Assembly: GCA_032719365.1 (NCBI GenBank) | Contig: CM064874.1 | Coordinates: forward strand, 39,108,716 to 39,172,715 | Origin: Prinsepia uniflora | Lineage: Eukaryota; Streptophyta; Magnoliopsida; Rosales; Rosaceae | Direction: 5' to 3' | Length of the DNA stretch: 64,000 bases | Part shown: in pieces, positions 46,901 to 59,358 of the stretch | Numbering within the stretch: position 1 is the first letter of the stretch | Layout: each line of letters starts with the position of its first letter | Position numbers and translations under genes: made by a program | Notes under the pieces: model-generated | What the model saw: only the letters and a program-made list of their open reading frames with translations | Told to the model about the DNA's origin: nothing | The model's database searches: none

Positions 46901-47307
46901 GAATCTCCGATTTCGGCATGCCGCCTGTCGTTGGATTCGCATCGACGAGACCTACGTAACGGTCCTTGGCCCTCGTCCGTTGGACTTCTCGGCCAAAAAG
47001 TCAACTTTTGGCCCCTACTACCAAATTACCAAAATACCCCTCAACTTCCGAACATCATAACTTTCTCTACGAATGTCGGAATTGAACGTGCCACCTGTCT
47101 ATGAACTCGTGACGTCCCGAACTACGTCACAGTCATCGGTCAAAGTCCATTTGACCGCCCGAACTAAAAGTCAACATTTTGCCCACGCTAGGGGCAAAAC
47201 GGTCATTTTGCACGTTTCGTTCGATTTCACTCAACTAATCCCCGATTAGTCATTCTAATTCGTAATTAATTAATATTCAATCCTGATATTCGGGACGGGT
47301 CCTTACA
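43967..47307 (-). repeat. Element B 3' LTR (B2)
   Basis: 3341 bp. It carries the same hairpin array (about 44876-45306), GC hairpins and U3 palindrome (46774-46799) as B1, in inverted orientation. Confidence 0.93.
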
Positions 47308-50300
47308 ACCTTCCCTCCTTAAAGAATTTCGTCCCCGAAATTCCAACTATCCGTATTCCACAACTACCTCGTGGAAAACAAATGGTCACACGTCACGTGT
47401 ACACCTGTACACCCACTAGCCAACACAGAACTCGTCTGCACTCAGACGTCACATCACAGATGCACGTCGTACTGACTACACTCGACTAGCTCGAATGAAA
47501 TTGATTGCCAGAAATTGGCAATGTCACCGTTAAGCTGACTCCTTCAGCTTGACAGCCCCACATACTCACTAATGTGCCCTGATCTTCGCTCTCATAGAGA
47601 GTCACCAAAACTCACTAGTCAGTCCAAGCCGACACCACAAGCCAAACTGTCACTACCAAGCTTTACCACCCTAGTAAAACGCCAATCAGTAATAAATCAG
47701 TGACAACACATCATACGACAACGTCCGTCAATGTAGCATATGATCATCAACATGATCTCCCCTCACAGGGCAAACTCAATCCTGCGACAAATACCTACAG
47801 TAGTTACCACAATTGTCACCCCCTCAGCGATCCCAGATGCTGGTAAGGTCACGACAAGGTAACATCTCGCCGCAAAGCAACTTGCGGTCACACCAACCAC
47901 CAACTCACTCATCCTGAGTATACGCATACCGTCATCACCCTCAATCAGACGGTGCATCTGGAACACGTTGAACACAAGCCTATCAGTAATCACACAACTC
48001 AACACTAGAGTTATACTTGCCAACCTTGGCTAAGAGCACCTGCTCAAACAATCACTGTAATCGTCAGAATCACTCTGCCCAGTGCATCGTGTTCAATGTC
48101 CAGTTCACGTTCACAACCAAAACCAATGGTATTGGAACTAAGCCAAACACCAACACGTTTATCGACACAACACTGGTACATCCCATGTACCGTCACTAGG
48201 TATCAAGTACCCTCGTCCATACGATACCGTACATCGTACACCAAGCATGATCCTACAGCTGGACCCCAGTACTCGACCCATAGACCTATATGGTCGATCC
48301 CAAACCAGGTAAGGCAAAAGTAAAAAGCCTGAGGGTTTTTGCTAACATCGACAATCCTTGTCCTATGCTACCCAAAAACACCTTGCCAAATGACAACACT
48401 CAAAATGACACATCAACGTGTCCACAGGGAAGAACGCCTAGTTCTCCCGGGATTCACATCAACCCCGGCCACCACAAATCTGCAAAATATCGTACCCCAA
48501 ACCACGTACAAGGTACGTACATCTATCCCTTGACCAGACGACAACCACCTAGGTCATAGCCAAACACGTTCCAATAATGGAGTCCATTTGCCCAAACCAG
48601 CAAGAGACAAATCGAAACTCCACCAATCAGCTAGTTTCAATACCAAATCCGAATCCGCAATTTCGTAAGAAATCCCGAATCCAAACCCAGACATCACATT
48701 TTTAATCCATGACCAAATCCGAATCCGAAATCATTATTCCGTAAGCTAGCATTTGGAATAATCATTCCGCACCCAAATCCAGTATTCCACTTTCAAGTTC
48801 CTGAATCGAATCCTGAATCGTCACCCAGAAATTCGATTCCAAAACCCGAAATCTGGTTCACGTCCACTCGGACACACCAAAACCGAACCTATCGGTTACC
48901 AGTTCAAGCGAGTAACACATTACATCCGATGGACTTCATAAGGAAGCCAATCCCATCCGTCACAACTCTAAGGCTGACCAAACTCGACCCCGTCGAAAAC
49001 CTACTCGCTCGAGTAACATACCATAAGGGGCTCCACTTCGAAAAGAAGTTCAGTCCCGTCATTTATGACTCACATACCGACGTAAGAGTGATAAACTCTC
49101 ACCCAATCTGGACCATCGAAATCATGACCCAGATCCATTACGACGTTAGCCGACCGTGAACATCACGATTCTAGATCGTCACAATGCCCAAAGTCCACGA
49201 CATCACTAACCTGATCCTCCTAGGATCCACACAGTCAACAACTAGGAACCACAGGGTCTTACACCCTTACTGATTACCTCGTATTTATCCTTGCCATCCC
49301 ACCTAGGGAAAACCAAGGATGATCCAAAACAATGACACCAATATTCATCCTACGTGGATGCAAACAAAACTCACTGCACTCCCCATGCCAGGTAACCCAA
49401 CATTGTCTGCCACCAAGCAGAAAATAAGAAATCACCCCTGATGACTTCAGAATACCTAATCCCAATGCGGAAAACCCGCAATCCTCCTCAAACACAACCT
49501 CTCACGATTCCGTAGGTCCAACCATGTTGGAACCATCGGACTCGGACACCAACCACGTGTCCCCTTTGGACTGGTTACTGACACATACCCCACTCGACGA
49601 AGTCACAACCCGACTCGTGACTCATCGTCCGCACAACACCGGCACCAACACTGGCACCCAAACATCAGTATCAGTATGAGCACACCGTGTGCAACACTGA
49701 CAACCCTGGATCTCCGCTCATAACAAGCGACAACCCCGTACCTCTGCTCGAATAGGAGAACCTCTGCCTCCTTCGTACCTGAAAACTCTGGGTACAGTCA
49801 CCCTGACAACTTATGTGAGAAAAAGAAACGTCCCCCGAACGTCCCCCAATTCTCAACAACCACTCTCGGTAGTAGTGCCTGCAACAAACTCGTGCAGACC
49901 TAACCACCAGACATCACTATCGAGACTCCACATCCAATGGAATCATGTACTCGTACAGTACTCTGTATCCCCACTCTGGGATTCCATCGACACGTACCAA
50001 CCCCGACTGTGGATTGCTGCTCCACCACTAAAGCTGACATGATTAGACCTGACACAATCGTCACTCGGTCTCGACTTCGAAAAGTCATTAAGAGTCAAAC
50101 CACCCGCCAGCACACATTTCCGAACAAAACATCCCACCTTAGGTTCCGCGATTACTACCTAGGGTCCCTCAAAACCCGACAGCTCCTGAGACTTAAGATA
50201 TTACCATGACTCATCTCGAGTCCTAACTGAATTCTTTGACTCATTCATCCATGCCATCCCTGGCATATCCGGTCACCCAGCAAATTACCGCCGATGAACC

Positions 50301-50652
50301 ACATCAATACCACATTCCAAACCTAGGAATACCCCAACACACTCTAGACGTTGGGAACTCAAATTTCGTAATAATCTCATCCTGGGTCCAACCTACCCAA
50401 TTGTGCTACCTTCCAAGCCTCTGGATCCAACAAATCCTAGGACCCACAAGAATACCGATTCGACAATTAGTAAGCCGTAGCTACACAAATTAATATCTGA
50501 CCCACAAACCAAGGTCAATTACATTCCGAGATTCATCACAAGGTCTCAAATACCCTAATATACCCATCTCACTACCAGGTCGCGCACGAGGCTCACGTTC
50601 CGGAGGTATGGCATGGCAACAGCATCAGCAACCTAGTGCTCTGATACCAACT
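47308..50652 (-). pseudogene. Element B internal region, no intact gag-pol
   Basis: It starts beside the 3' LTR with a purine tract and GAATTTCGGGGACGAAATTC (minus strand, 47308-47345), the usual sequence after a chromovirus pol gene. Only short frames occur on both strands. Part of it (around 48240-48420) is clearly similar to 60120-60285 in the decayed pol region further right, in the same sense relative to the LTRs. It is therefore best read as a heavily mutated gag-pol remnant. I could not read RT or integrase motifs here directly. Confidence 0.65.
50638..50649 (-). other. Element B primer-binding site (tRNA-iMet)
   Basis: TGGTATCAGAGC on the minus strand, three bases from the 5' LTR end. 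Preserved despite decay of the coding interior. Confidence 0.93.
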
Positions 50653-53600
50653 TGACAGGACCCGTCCCAACTGGACGTCAAAAACCGTACCCGGTCCTGC
50701 TCCCGTCTGACAAGTCAACTGAAAGTCCGAAACTACCCTTCAATACCTGCCAGACAAGGGAATTTTTTTTGCGCCTGTGCCCGCACATACCTCCACCTCT
50801 AGAATAGCCTCGATCAACGCGCCACGACCTGAAGGGTTAACAAAACAGAAAAGGTGTGAGTGGACAAAAATGACCTCTTATAAAAAAAACATTTACCAAA
50901 ATACATTCTTACCCTCCAGTTTTCACAAACTTGCATGCATATCGTAAAACATGAGTAATAGTATGAAATCATTCAAGTATGAACAGTGGACCGATAAAAT
51001 CAAAACATATTTTCCCATGGTCCACAAAAACTCATGTTCACCAAATCAGTTTAACAACTCAAAAAGTTCACAGTTTCTTTAAATCATTTTAACCGCTAAA
51101 CCACGGTTTCCTCAAAATCATTTTCCATAAACCACGGGACTTATTTCCATATCCTGTTGCTTAGAGTCACGTTTATCCCTGCAACGCGTGCATATCAATA
51201 GGCTCAAGGACCGCTCAAAATCCGAGCATCCGCTGCTGTGAACACATCATCAGTCAGCAATCCGTCGCTGGGAAAAACCTCACCAGCCGACGATCCGGAT
51301 CTCGTGAACACATCACTTACCGATCCATATAATCCAGCACATCTGATCTGAGTCAAGCCTCCCCTGGGCTGCAAGACAAAGATCGTGCTACGTGACCTCT
51401 TCGGGGTAAACACTTCCATCCCGAAGGCGAGCGTTATCTCCAGGGTGCACTCCGGGGAAAAACATATTTTCTCCCGAAAGCCCTAAATATCCGCAACATA
51501 TCACCATCACAAAAACCAGTGAAAAACAGTTGCATTAAAAACCAAATCATATATCAATACAGGGTCTCAGCCCCAAGTCCCGATTTACTTTATAAATCCG
51601 AAAATCATTAATATCATCATGTCATCACATGGAAATACAATTTCAACCAAAATCACAATTCCATTGGGTCTCAAGCCCAAAATATCAATATCACGTAAAT
51701 CCGTGCAACTGTAAACCCGAGTTGCCACGATCACGTAAATCCATGAAATCAATCACTGACTCATAATCCGAGTCCAAATATCATTTTCAACTTCCTGACT
51801 CATAACCCGAGTCAAAATATCATTTTCAATCCGGGCTTTAGCCCAAAACATCATTTGCACGTTCCTCGTAAAACGTGCCCGAAAGACTGATTAAAATAAT
51901 CACAAAAATCACGAGAATACCAAAAATCATCAAATTCACATGTAACTCCAAATCTGAGTCAAAATTATTATTTACTTGGGTTCTCACGCCCACAATATCA
52001 TTTATAACCAATTTCATGATTTCTCGAAAATCGTGCCAGAATATAATAATATAATAATCATAAAACCGAGAAATCACCGAATTGAAATACCAATCATGCC
52101 AAAGCATATCAAATCATATAATAAAGCATTTTAAATCATATATGCATGCATCACGGTTAGAAAACAAAGTCCACTCACACACACCGTTCAAAACGGTTCG
52201 TTTCCGAGCTGCACGTTTTTCCGTAAATTCTGGAAATCACAACTCCTGTCCAAAATCATTATAGAGGGTTACTAACATCTCAAAATACTTCATATAATTT
52301 TCCCCAATTTTTCCGGAATTTAAATACGTATTTAACTCGTAAAACAAAACTTCGGATACGCGGAACATTATCGAAACAATATCCGATTTCACCAAAATCA
52401 ACGTCAAAATGTTCGTTACACTGAGAGGATCAAAAGTCATGTTGACCTCACCTTGAGACTAGGCCGGACGCGCCCTCACGCGCCGCCGTGAGTGGCTGCG
52501 CGTGAAACCCACGCGCCAGCTACAGTGTCGTCGTTCAAGCCCGTATGTCTGGTAAACGGGTCGTTTAACCCGCGATCAGACCTGGCTGGTTTTCAGTCAA
52601 TTCCACACTGTTTTCATCAATTGAACATTCAGTGAGTTTCGTTATAAGTTCAATTAGGGTTCTGTAACATCAATTACTTGAAACATTACCTCAATCCTCA
52701 CGATCAAGGATGAACAATCGAAGGACCTCCGGCCACTGTTCATCAGTCGAATTACCCCAATTCCACAAGATTTCCCCAAATTGATTCATCAAGAAGCTTT
52801 ATTGATCACAGGTAAACCTTTCCCCCAACTCAATTGGATCAATTCATTGCTCAATCTTCACGACTCAAACTCGAACATCCGAACAGTGTGCAACCATGGA
52901 GTTTCCACCTTGGCCACTGATTCCTCCCAATTGATGAACCCAGAAGCATCAATGGACCATGAGGAATTGTTTCCCCACCTCAATTTCGTCGTTTGATCAC
53001 GCATTGATCACGACTCAATCTCGATATCTCCCACTGTTACCAAACCCGTTCAGAGCCAATTGGGCATGAATTCCTCTCGTTTTTGATTTGAAACAACTCG
53101 TCTCAACCTCAGGAAGCTATTTCCAATGTCCAATTCGATCATCACAGCTCAATTCGACCAATTCGATTTTCCCTCCCAAAACTCAAAATCCGAAATTCCA
53201 ATTCGATAGTTACCCTCAATCCCCCGTGTTTTCCTCACTCAACTAGTCTCTGAATTCTCTCCAATTTCCGTTCATAAGTTTAGTGGATTGGGAAGAGATT
53301 AAGGGTGGAAGGATTTTGAATTTTGGTGGTGCACGAGTTAAGAAATCATAGAAGGGAAAATGGAGGTTTAATGGATTTTTAATTAATTAATCATCACAAA
53401 AACACAATAATTATATTCTCCCCAAAACAAGGATCCTGGTTTTAGGCCTCAATTTAAGGGATGAGTGACAAGTGTCACTCATCCAAGTGTGTTCAGTCAC
53501 CGGGTACTGTTCACATTAAAATATTATTTTAATCCCGGTTCGTTCGGTTAATCGAGCCCGATTCCGTGACCATAACTTCGTCGTCGAATCTCCGATTTCG

Positions 53601-53992
53601 GCATGCCGCCTGTCGTTGGATTCGCATCGACGAGACCTACGTAACGGTCCTTGGCCCTCGTCCGTTGGACTTCCCGGCCAAAAAGTCAACTTTTGGCCCC
53701 TACTACCAAATTACCAAAATACCCCTCAACTTCCGAACATCATAACTTTCTCTACGAATGTCGGAATTGAACGTGCCACCTGTCTATGAACTCGTGACGT
53801 CCCGAACTACGTCACAGTCATCGGTCAAAGTCCATTTGACCGCCCGAACTAAAAGTCAACATTTTGCCCACGCTAGGGGCAAAACGGTCATTTTGCACAT
53901 TTCGTCCGATTTCACTCAACTAATCCCCGATTAGTCATTCTAATTCGTAATTAATTAATATTCAATCCCGATATTCGGGACGGGTCCTTACA
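50653..53992 (-). repeat. Element B 5' LTR (B3)
   Basis: 3340 bp, nearly identical to B2 with a few scattered substitutions. The palindrome is at 53459-53484. Confidence 0.93.
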
Positions 53993-56846
53993 CGCCAAAT
54001 GACGGTTTTGCCCCTAGAACGGGCAAAAATGTTGACTTTTAGTTCGGGTGGTCAATTGGGCATTGACCGATGACCGTGACGTAGTTCGGGACGTCACAAA
54101 TCCGTAGACAGGTGGCACGTCCGATTTGGGCAATCGGAGAAAAAGTTATGGTGTACGGAAGGTTAACGTAATTTTGGTTAAATAGAGGGAAATGTTGACT
54201 TTTTGCTAGACTCTTGGTTTTCACGTAGACAGAGGACCGTTAGGTAGATCTTGTCATCCTGAGTTCAACGACAGACGGCATGCTTTCATCGGACGTCAGA
54301 CGAGCGAGATACGGGTCTAGAACGGTGATGGGCAAAATGGTAATTTTGACTCACACGGGCATTTTGGTCTTTTTGCACATTGGGAATTGTGCAAAAGGGA
54401 TGAGGACAAGTGTCCAGGATTGAATGGGATATTTTGAGTTGGGACCACAGGATTGTGACATGTGGCAGTTGGCTAGAGGCTTCTACATGGTTCAAATGTG
54501 GGATTTAGTCGTGTTTGTGTTCGAAGAGGGAAAATAGAGAGTGAGATTGAGAGAGGAATTGATCGGGTTACAGTGTGTGTTGTGTGTTTTGAAGCTTGAG
54601 TGAGTGATCGAAGAAGGGTGTGGTGAGTGTGAAAGAGTAGAACAGTGAGGTTTTGGACGGTGGGGGTGTGTGTGCCGTGACTGGAAAACAGAGAATAGGG
54701 CAGGGACACCGTGCATGGTTGTGAACCTAAGACAATCAAACCATCAAATTGGAGACATGGTGGTGTTCAGGGACTCGAAAGGAGTCGTGTGGAGTCAGTA
54801 GGACACGGCGACGAGCACGGCGGAGACCGGAGCAGGGGTAAGTATTCTCTGTCCCCTGTTTTTTCCCGTTTGGTTAAATTCAAAAGTCGTGAGGTTTGGG
54901 TGATTGTTGAGGTGTTCTAAGGTTTCTATTAGTCCTAGGGAGGTGAGATTGACCTTAGGAAGGAACTTGGAGCTTCACGGTGGCCGTGGGTGGCCGGAGT
55001 CAAGAACTCAGATTTTCTGAGTTTTCTTCGAAGCTTGGACGAGGAGATTAGGGACTTAGGTTCACAAATTTATTCAGGAAATCAATTACCCATAACAGGA
55101 CGATCATAATAGATTAATTAGGATTGAAAACTGGGTCAAAATAAGCAAGAACCGTGAACGTCGGTTCACAGTTAGACCGGCTGGACCGAACCGGTGACAG
55201 AGGAAGGAGACGATGAACAGTGACTGGCGCATGAGGCTCACGCGCTGTCACTTCAGGCGGCGCATGTGGGCGTGTGGCACGCCTTTTGAGGATCGTTCCA
55301 ACATGACTTTTAAAGTATTTGATGTAACGAACATTTTGGCGCTGGTTTCGAGTCAATCGGACATCATCTCGATGTGTTTCGGGATGTCCGAAGGTTTTAG
55401 AGCTCGTTTAAAAATAGTTAAAAATATGGGAAAATTATGGGACTTGAGTAGGACTTTTGTGAAGTAGTTAGTGACCTGATAATGGGATTTGGACAGGTTA
55501 GGGAAAGCCGAGGATAACGAACTGGCCGGGAACAGCGTAAGTGCGCGTATCGAGGCGATGACGGAATGGTCTGTGAGTGGACTTTGCTTTCTAACTCTTG
55601 ATGCATGCATATATGCTTTTATATGTTTTCTATACTTGATTCTATGATTAGATTTATGATTGTGATGGTTTATGGTTTTTGCACTTTTTTCGAGAAAATT
55701 ACGGTATTTCACGTTTTACGAGATTTTGATGGATCTTGTGATTTGAACCTGATTGTAATGATTTGATTTTGGGATTTGAAATACGATTTGATTTCAAAGA
55801 AAGTAAAAGGATTTTGGAAAGTGTTTTCGGGCTTGAAGCCCAATTCAGAAAAGTGGTTTTGAGAAATGTGATTTCGGGTTTTGGAATCGGATTTTCGGAT
55901 GACGATTCAGAATTCGGTTTGGAACTTGAAAGCGGATTCCGGGTTTGAGTTTGGAATGGTTATTCTGGATGCTAGCTTACGGAATGATGGTTGCGGACTC
56001 GGATCTGGAAAGGAGATGGATATGAGTTCTGAGTTTGGATTTGGGATCCTGATGAGATTGCGGATTCAGATTCGGAAATGGAAAATGGTTTTCAGACGGT
56101 TTTGGGATTGGATTTTCTGGATCTGGTTATTGGGTTTAAGGACCCTGATTATGATTGACGGGGGACGGGCCCGGATTGGGTTTAAAAACCCGGATTGAGT
56201 TTAAAGACTCGGGAGTTTAAAGACTCGGATATATTGATATTTCCCCCGTAGGCCTGTTGAGTTTAAAGACTCGGGAGTTTAAAGACTCGAAATATATTGA
56301 GGCCTGGATTGAGTTTAAAGACTCGGGAGTTTAAAGACTCGGATAGATCCAACAGGTTCGGTGAATGGAAATATGATATGGTTTTCAACAAAGGTTTTCC
56401 GGTGTTTTGGGTAGTGGCCCGGATGAAATGGTTTTTCAGTGGGTTTGGGCTGAGGCCCGGGAATTGGAAAGAGAAACTGTGTTTGGTTTTCTTACATGGT
56501 TTTATGATATGAATTTGATATGCATGCATTGGTTTTTGGAAACGGAGGGTATAAATGTTATTGTTTTATGAAATGTTTTTGAACTCAAATGTTATTTTTG
56601 TCCACTCACAGTCTTTTCGTGTTTTCGATACCCTTTAGGTTATTGCGGTGCGAGCTGTTGGTCGAGAGAGACGGACACATCACACCCGCGATCCACAGCA
56701 GTTCGGATGACTGGATTCGAGAATCCCTGGTCCGACTTACGTGTTACGTGGAGGTTAGCCGTCAGTCTGGCATTCGTGTCATGCGTAAGTCAGACGGGAG
56801 CAGGGTTTAGTCCCTAATCCTGAGGGATTAGGGGTGGGCCCTGACA
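53993..56846 (+). mobile_element. Solo LTR C2, 3' part
   Basis: It begins CGCCAAATGACGGTTTTGCCC, which is position ~97 of this LTR type, and ends GGGGTGGGCCCTGACA. It is followed by tacga (56847-56851), which matches the flank of the displaced C2 start. It contains six GAGT-TTAAAG-ACTC hairpins at 56197-56340 plus GGGT/ACCC and GGGC/GCCC hairpins. No coding potential; short frames such as 55213-55467 are incidental. Confidence 0.85.
56197..56340 (+). repeat. Array of GAGTTTAAAGACTC hairpins
   Basis: Six copies of the 14-nt inverted repeat (stem GAGT/ACTC, loop TTAAAG) at 56197, 56213, 56259, 56275, 56311 and 56327. They are arranged as close pairs with a 46-52 bp spacer that itself recurs (atatattgatatttccccc). 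Confidence 0.9.
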
Positions 56847-58587
56847 TACGATACCTACAAATTTGTTATTTTAGTACGTAGTAATTGTTTTTATGGGTCA
56901 AAATTGTCAACAAGATTTTAATAAGAGAAAATTATACTTTAAGAATCTGTGTTTTATACTAAGTTTCAAAGTTATAATTGACTTTTTAAATTTTGAATTT
57001 ATGCATCCTGAATTTTTTAAAATGCAATAACATGACCCTACAGTTAATTATTCCATTAAATAACCTCTTAAGTGCTGACTTGACATATGCAGATGTTATT
57101 TCTTGGAACCACTACAAAAAAAGGGTCATTAGGGACAAGTGGCTACTGTCGTGAAAAGCTGAAATAGCGTTGCAAACCAGCTTATGCGACGGCTTTGCAA
57201 CGGTTGCATCTCCGTCGCAATAAGGTGGTGTTGTAAATGTTTTGCTCACTTATTATGACGGACATTAGAGTCGCAAAAATCTTATACGACGCATAGAGAT
57301 TATGTTGCAAAAGATTTAGTGTTATATTTAAATTAAACATTTGCAATGGTACTATCTGTTGTAAATGTTATTTTAGATGTTTTCTATTATAAAATGTTAT
57401 TTTTGACTAAACTTTTGTTTTGGATACAAATATGGCATTATCAAAATTCTTTTCAGTACTATACGAGCCTTCGCAATTAACACCATTGTAACTACTAGTA
57501 GTCAACGCAAAAAATATAGAAGAAAATTTAAATATTGTTAACATCGGGGAAATTTTTTTAAAAAAAACTTCGAAACAAATTTGATTCAAATTATTAATAT
57601 TACATAAGATTTGAGGTTCATACAAAACAAAATAGGCAGAGCTTAAGCTAACAACTTAAGTTAGCATTTCCACATGTTTTGAAGTTACACCCTGTAAAAG
57701 TAGCTACCTCTATTATGAATTCAAATCTATAAAATCTCAAAACCCATTGCAATGATGCCCATAAGACCTTGCGTTTCTCCAGCAAATATTCTATCATTAT
57801 GTACAAACGTTTCAAGAGTAAAGGTAACCCTTCGTCATGAGCCAATAGCATTAGCGATTGCAAGTATATTGACCTATCATCACAAAAAAAATACTAGATA
57901 TCATTTGAGTGATGAAAAAAATACTATATTGACCTGTAAAATTGGAGAGTGAAGAACTGCTACATTAAGTATTAGAAATCAGTAATTTTATTTCCTTGAT
58001 TTTCCTTGTTTTGAATATCAATCTGACTATGTTGACTTAATTTACTGTCGCGACACCAAAGCAATATGGTCTTTATCAAAGTCTGTTTATATGGATTTAT
58101 GTAGGGGTCCATAACCAAAGATTTTGCAATGGGAATGAACTCATACCTTATGTACTGTGCATGTGGTAGTTTCCCTTGTGTGAACCAATCAGACATGCCT
58201 ACAATTATGAAAATGAATAAGATCATTGTAGGAAAGAAACCAGAATAATGATAACATGTAGTGTATAACGAAGCTGCATGTACAGTACATGCAGCACTGT
58301 AATTATGCTATAAGTTTATTTATTGATGTCAACGATAAGATTTTGATTATTCATCATCATAGGCTCATCCCAAGCACTGTAATGAAGCTGCATGGATTTA
58401 TTGATGCTATACGTTTTTCAATCAATATATTTGTTCTAACCATCAGATTGAGTATTAGAAACAAAGTAGTTAAGTACATAGTGTGCATGAACAAAAAATT
58501 AGAGTGAGAGAATCTTTTCCCAAGCACTTTATATTATATATAAGCTCACCTCAGTAATTATGCTAGTGGAAGGTGTAGTTTCTGCAT
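56847..58587. other. Spacer with CACTA-like end and palindrome
   Basis: AT-rich DNA, no intact gene. A CACTA-type terminus starts near 57111. A 23-nt perfect palindrome lies at 58273-58295 (GCTGCATGTAC, A, then the reverse complement). A minus-strand frame at 57972-58226 (SDWFTQGKLPHAQYIRYEF) has no motif I recognise; it could be a transposase fragment given the neighbouring terminus, but this is a guess. Confidence 0.45.
57111..57310 (+). mobile_element. CACTA (En/Spm-like) transposon terminus, probable
   Basis: CACTACAAAAAAAGGGTC resembles the usual plant CACTA inverted-repeat start (CACTACAAGAAA). It is followed by subterminal repeats built on GCGACGGC/TTGCAA/CGTCGCA, as expected for transposase-binding sites. 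A matching right end (TTTTTGTAGTG) was not found; ACATGTAGTG at about 58253-58262 is a poor candidate without a matching 3-bp duplication. Confidence 0.5.
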
Positions 58588-59358
58588 TGAGTTTAAAGAC
58601 TCGGGATTTTAAAGACTCAGATATATTGATATTTCCCCCGTAGGCCTGTTGAGTTTAAAGACTCGGAGTTTAAAGACTCTGATATATTGATATTTCCCCC
58701 GTAGGCCTGTTGAGTTTAAAGACTCGGGAGTTTAAGGCCTGGATTGAGTTTAAAGACTCGGGAGTTTAAAGACTCGGATAGGTCCAGCAGGTTTGATCGG
58801 ATAACGATTGTTTGGTATTTATGCTTTTTGATATGGTTTTATGATGCTTATGACGTGGTTTCTATAACTGTTTTTATGATGATTCTGCAACTGTTTTTAT
58901 GACGATCCTTATGTGATTTACCACTGGTTTCAGCTCATGGGTTATGCATGTATGTTTTCAAAACGGAGGGCTAAAACCCTGGTTTGATTATAAAACGGTT
59001 TTCGAAACTTTTATTCTTTATGGTCCACTCACACTTTTCTGTTTTTAATTGCCCTCCAGGTCGTGGAGCTAGCGCGGGGGTTGACGTTGAGGCAGCGTCG
59101 GAGGCATAGAATACTCGAGAGTGACCCCGGAGTGGTTTAAATTTTCCATTGTGCGTATGTTTTGAGTATCGGTTTTTGCCTTCTTAGTGTGGTATTACGC
59201 TCTGTAGAATTCCTAACTCTGGGATGTTGTAAATTCTCCTGCGTCTGACAATGTAATTTGTGGTTTTTGTGAGGTTGTTTCGGTCTTTCGTTTTTGGGTT
59301 GTCATACGGGAGCAGGGTTTAGTCCCTAATCTTGGGGGATTAGGGGTGGGCCCTGACA
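58588..59358 (+). mobile_element. C-type LTR fragment, 3' end
   Basis: It begins abruptly inside the GAGTTTAAAGACTC hairpin array (58589-58775, several copies) and ends GGGGTGGGCCCTGACA, the C-type LTR terminus. The 5' three quarters is missing and no primer-binding site follows, so it is either a truncated solo LTR or one end of a deleted element. Confidence 0.8.

Larger units (their letters stand above)
43967..53992 (-). mobile_element. Element B: full-length long-LTR chromovirus-like element
   Basis: 10,026 bp on the minus strand: 5' LTR 50653-53992, tRNA-iMet primer site, 3345 bp internal region, purine tract, 3' LTR 43967-47307. The LTRs are nearly identical to each other and to B1, so insertion was recent. 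The internal region has no frame longer than about 90 codons. The two outer flanks (gagtt, cgcca) do not match each other; each matches a flank of B1 instead. Terminal motifs suggest a Tekay/Del-type chromovirus. Confidence 0.9.

Noticed and set aside
54473..54739. Minus-strand frames rich in His/Thr/Pro near 54500
   Set aside because: They come from GT-rich LTR sequence read in antisense; no start context or domain.
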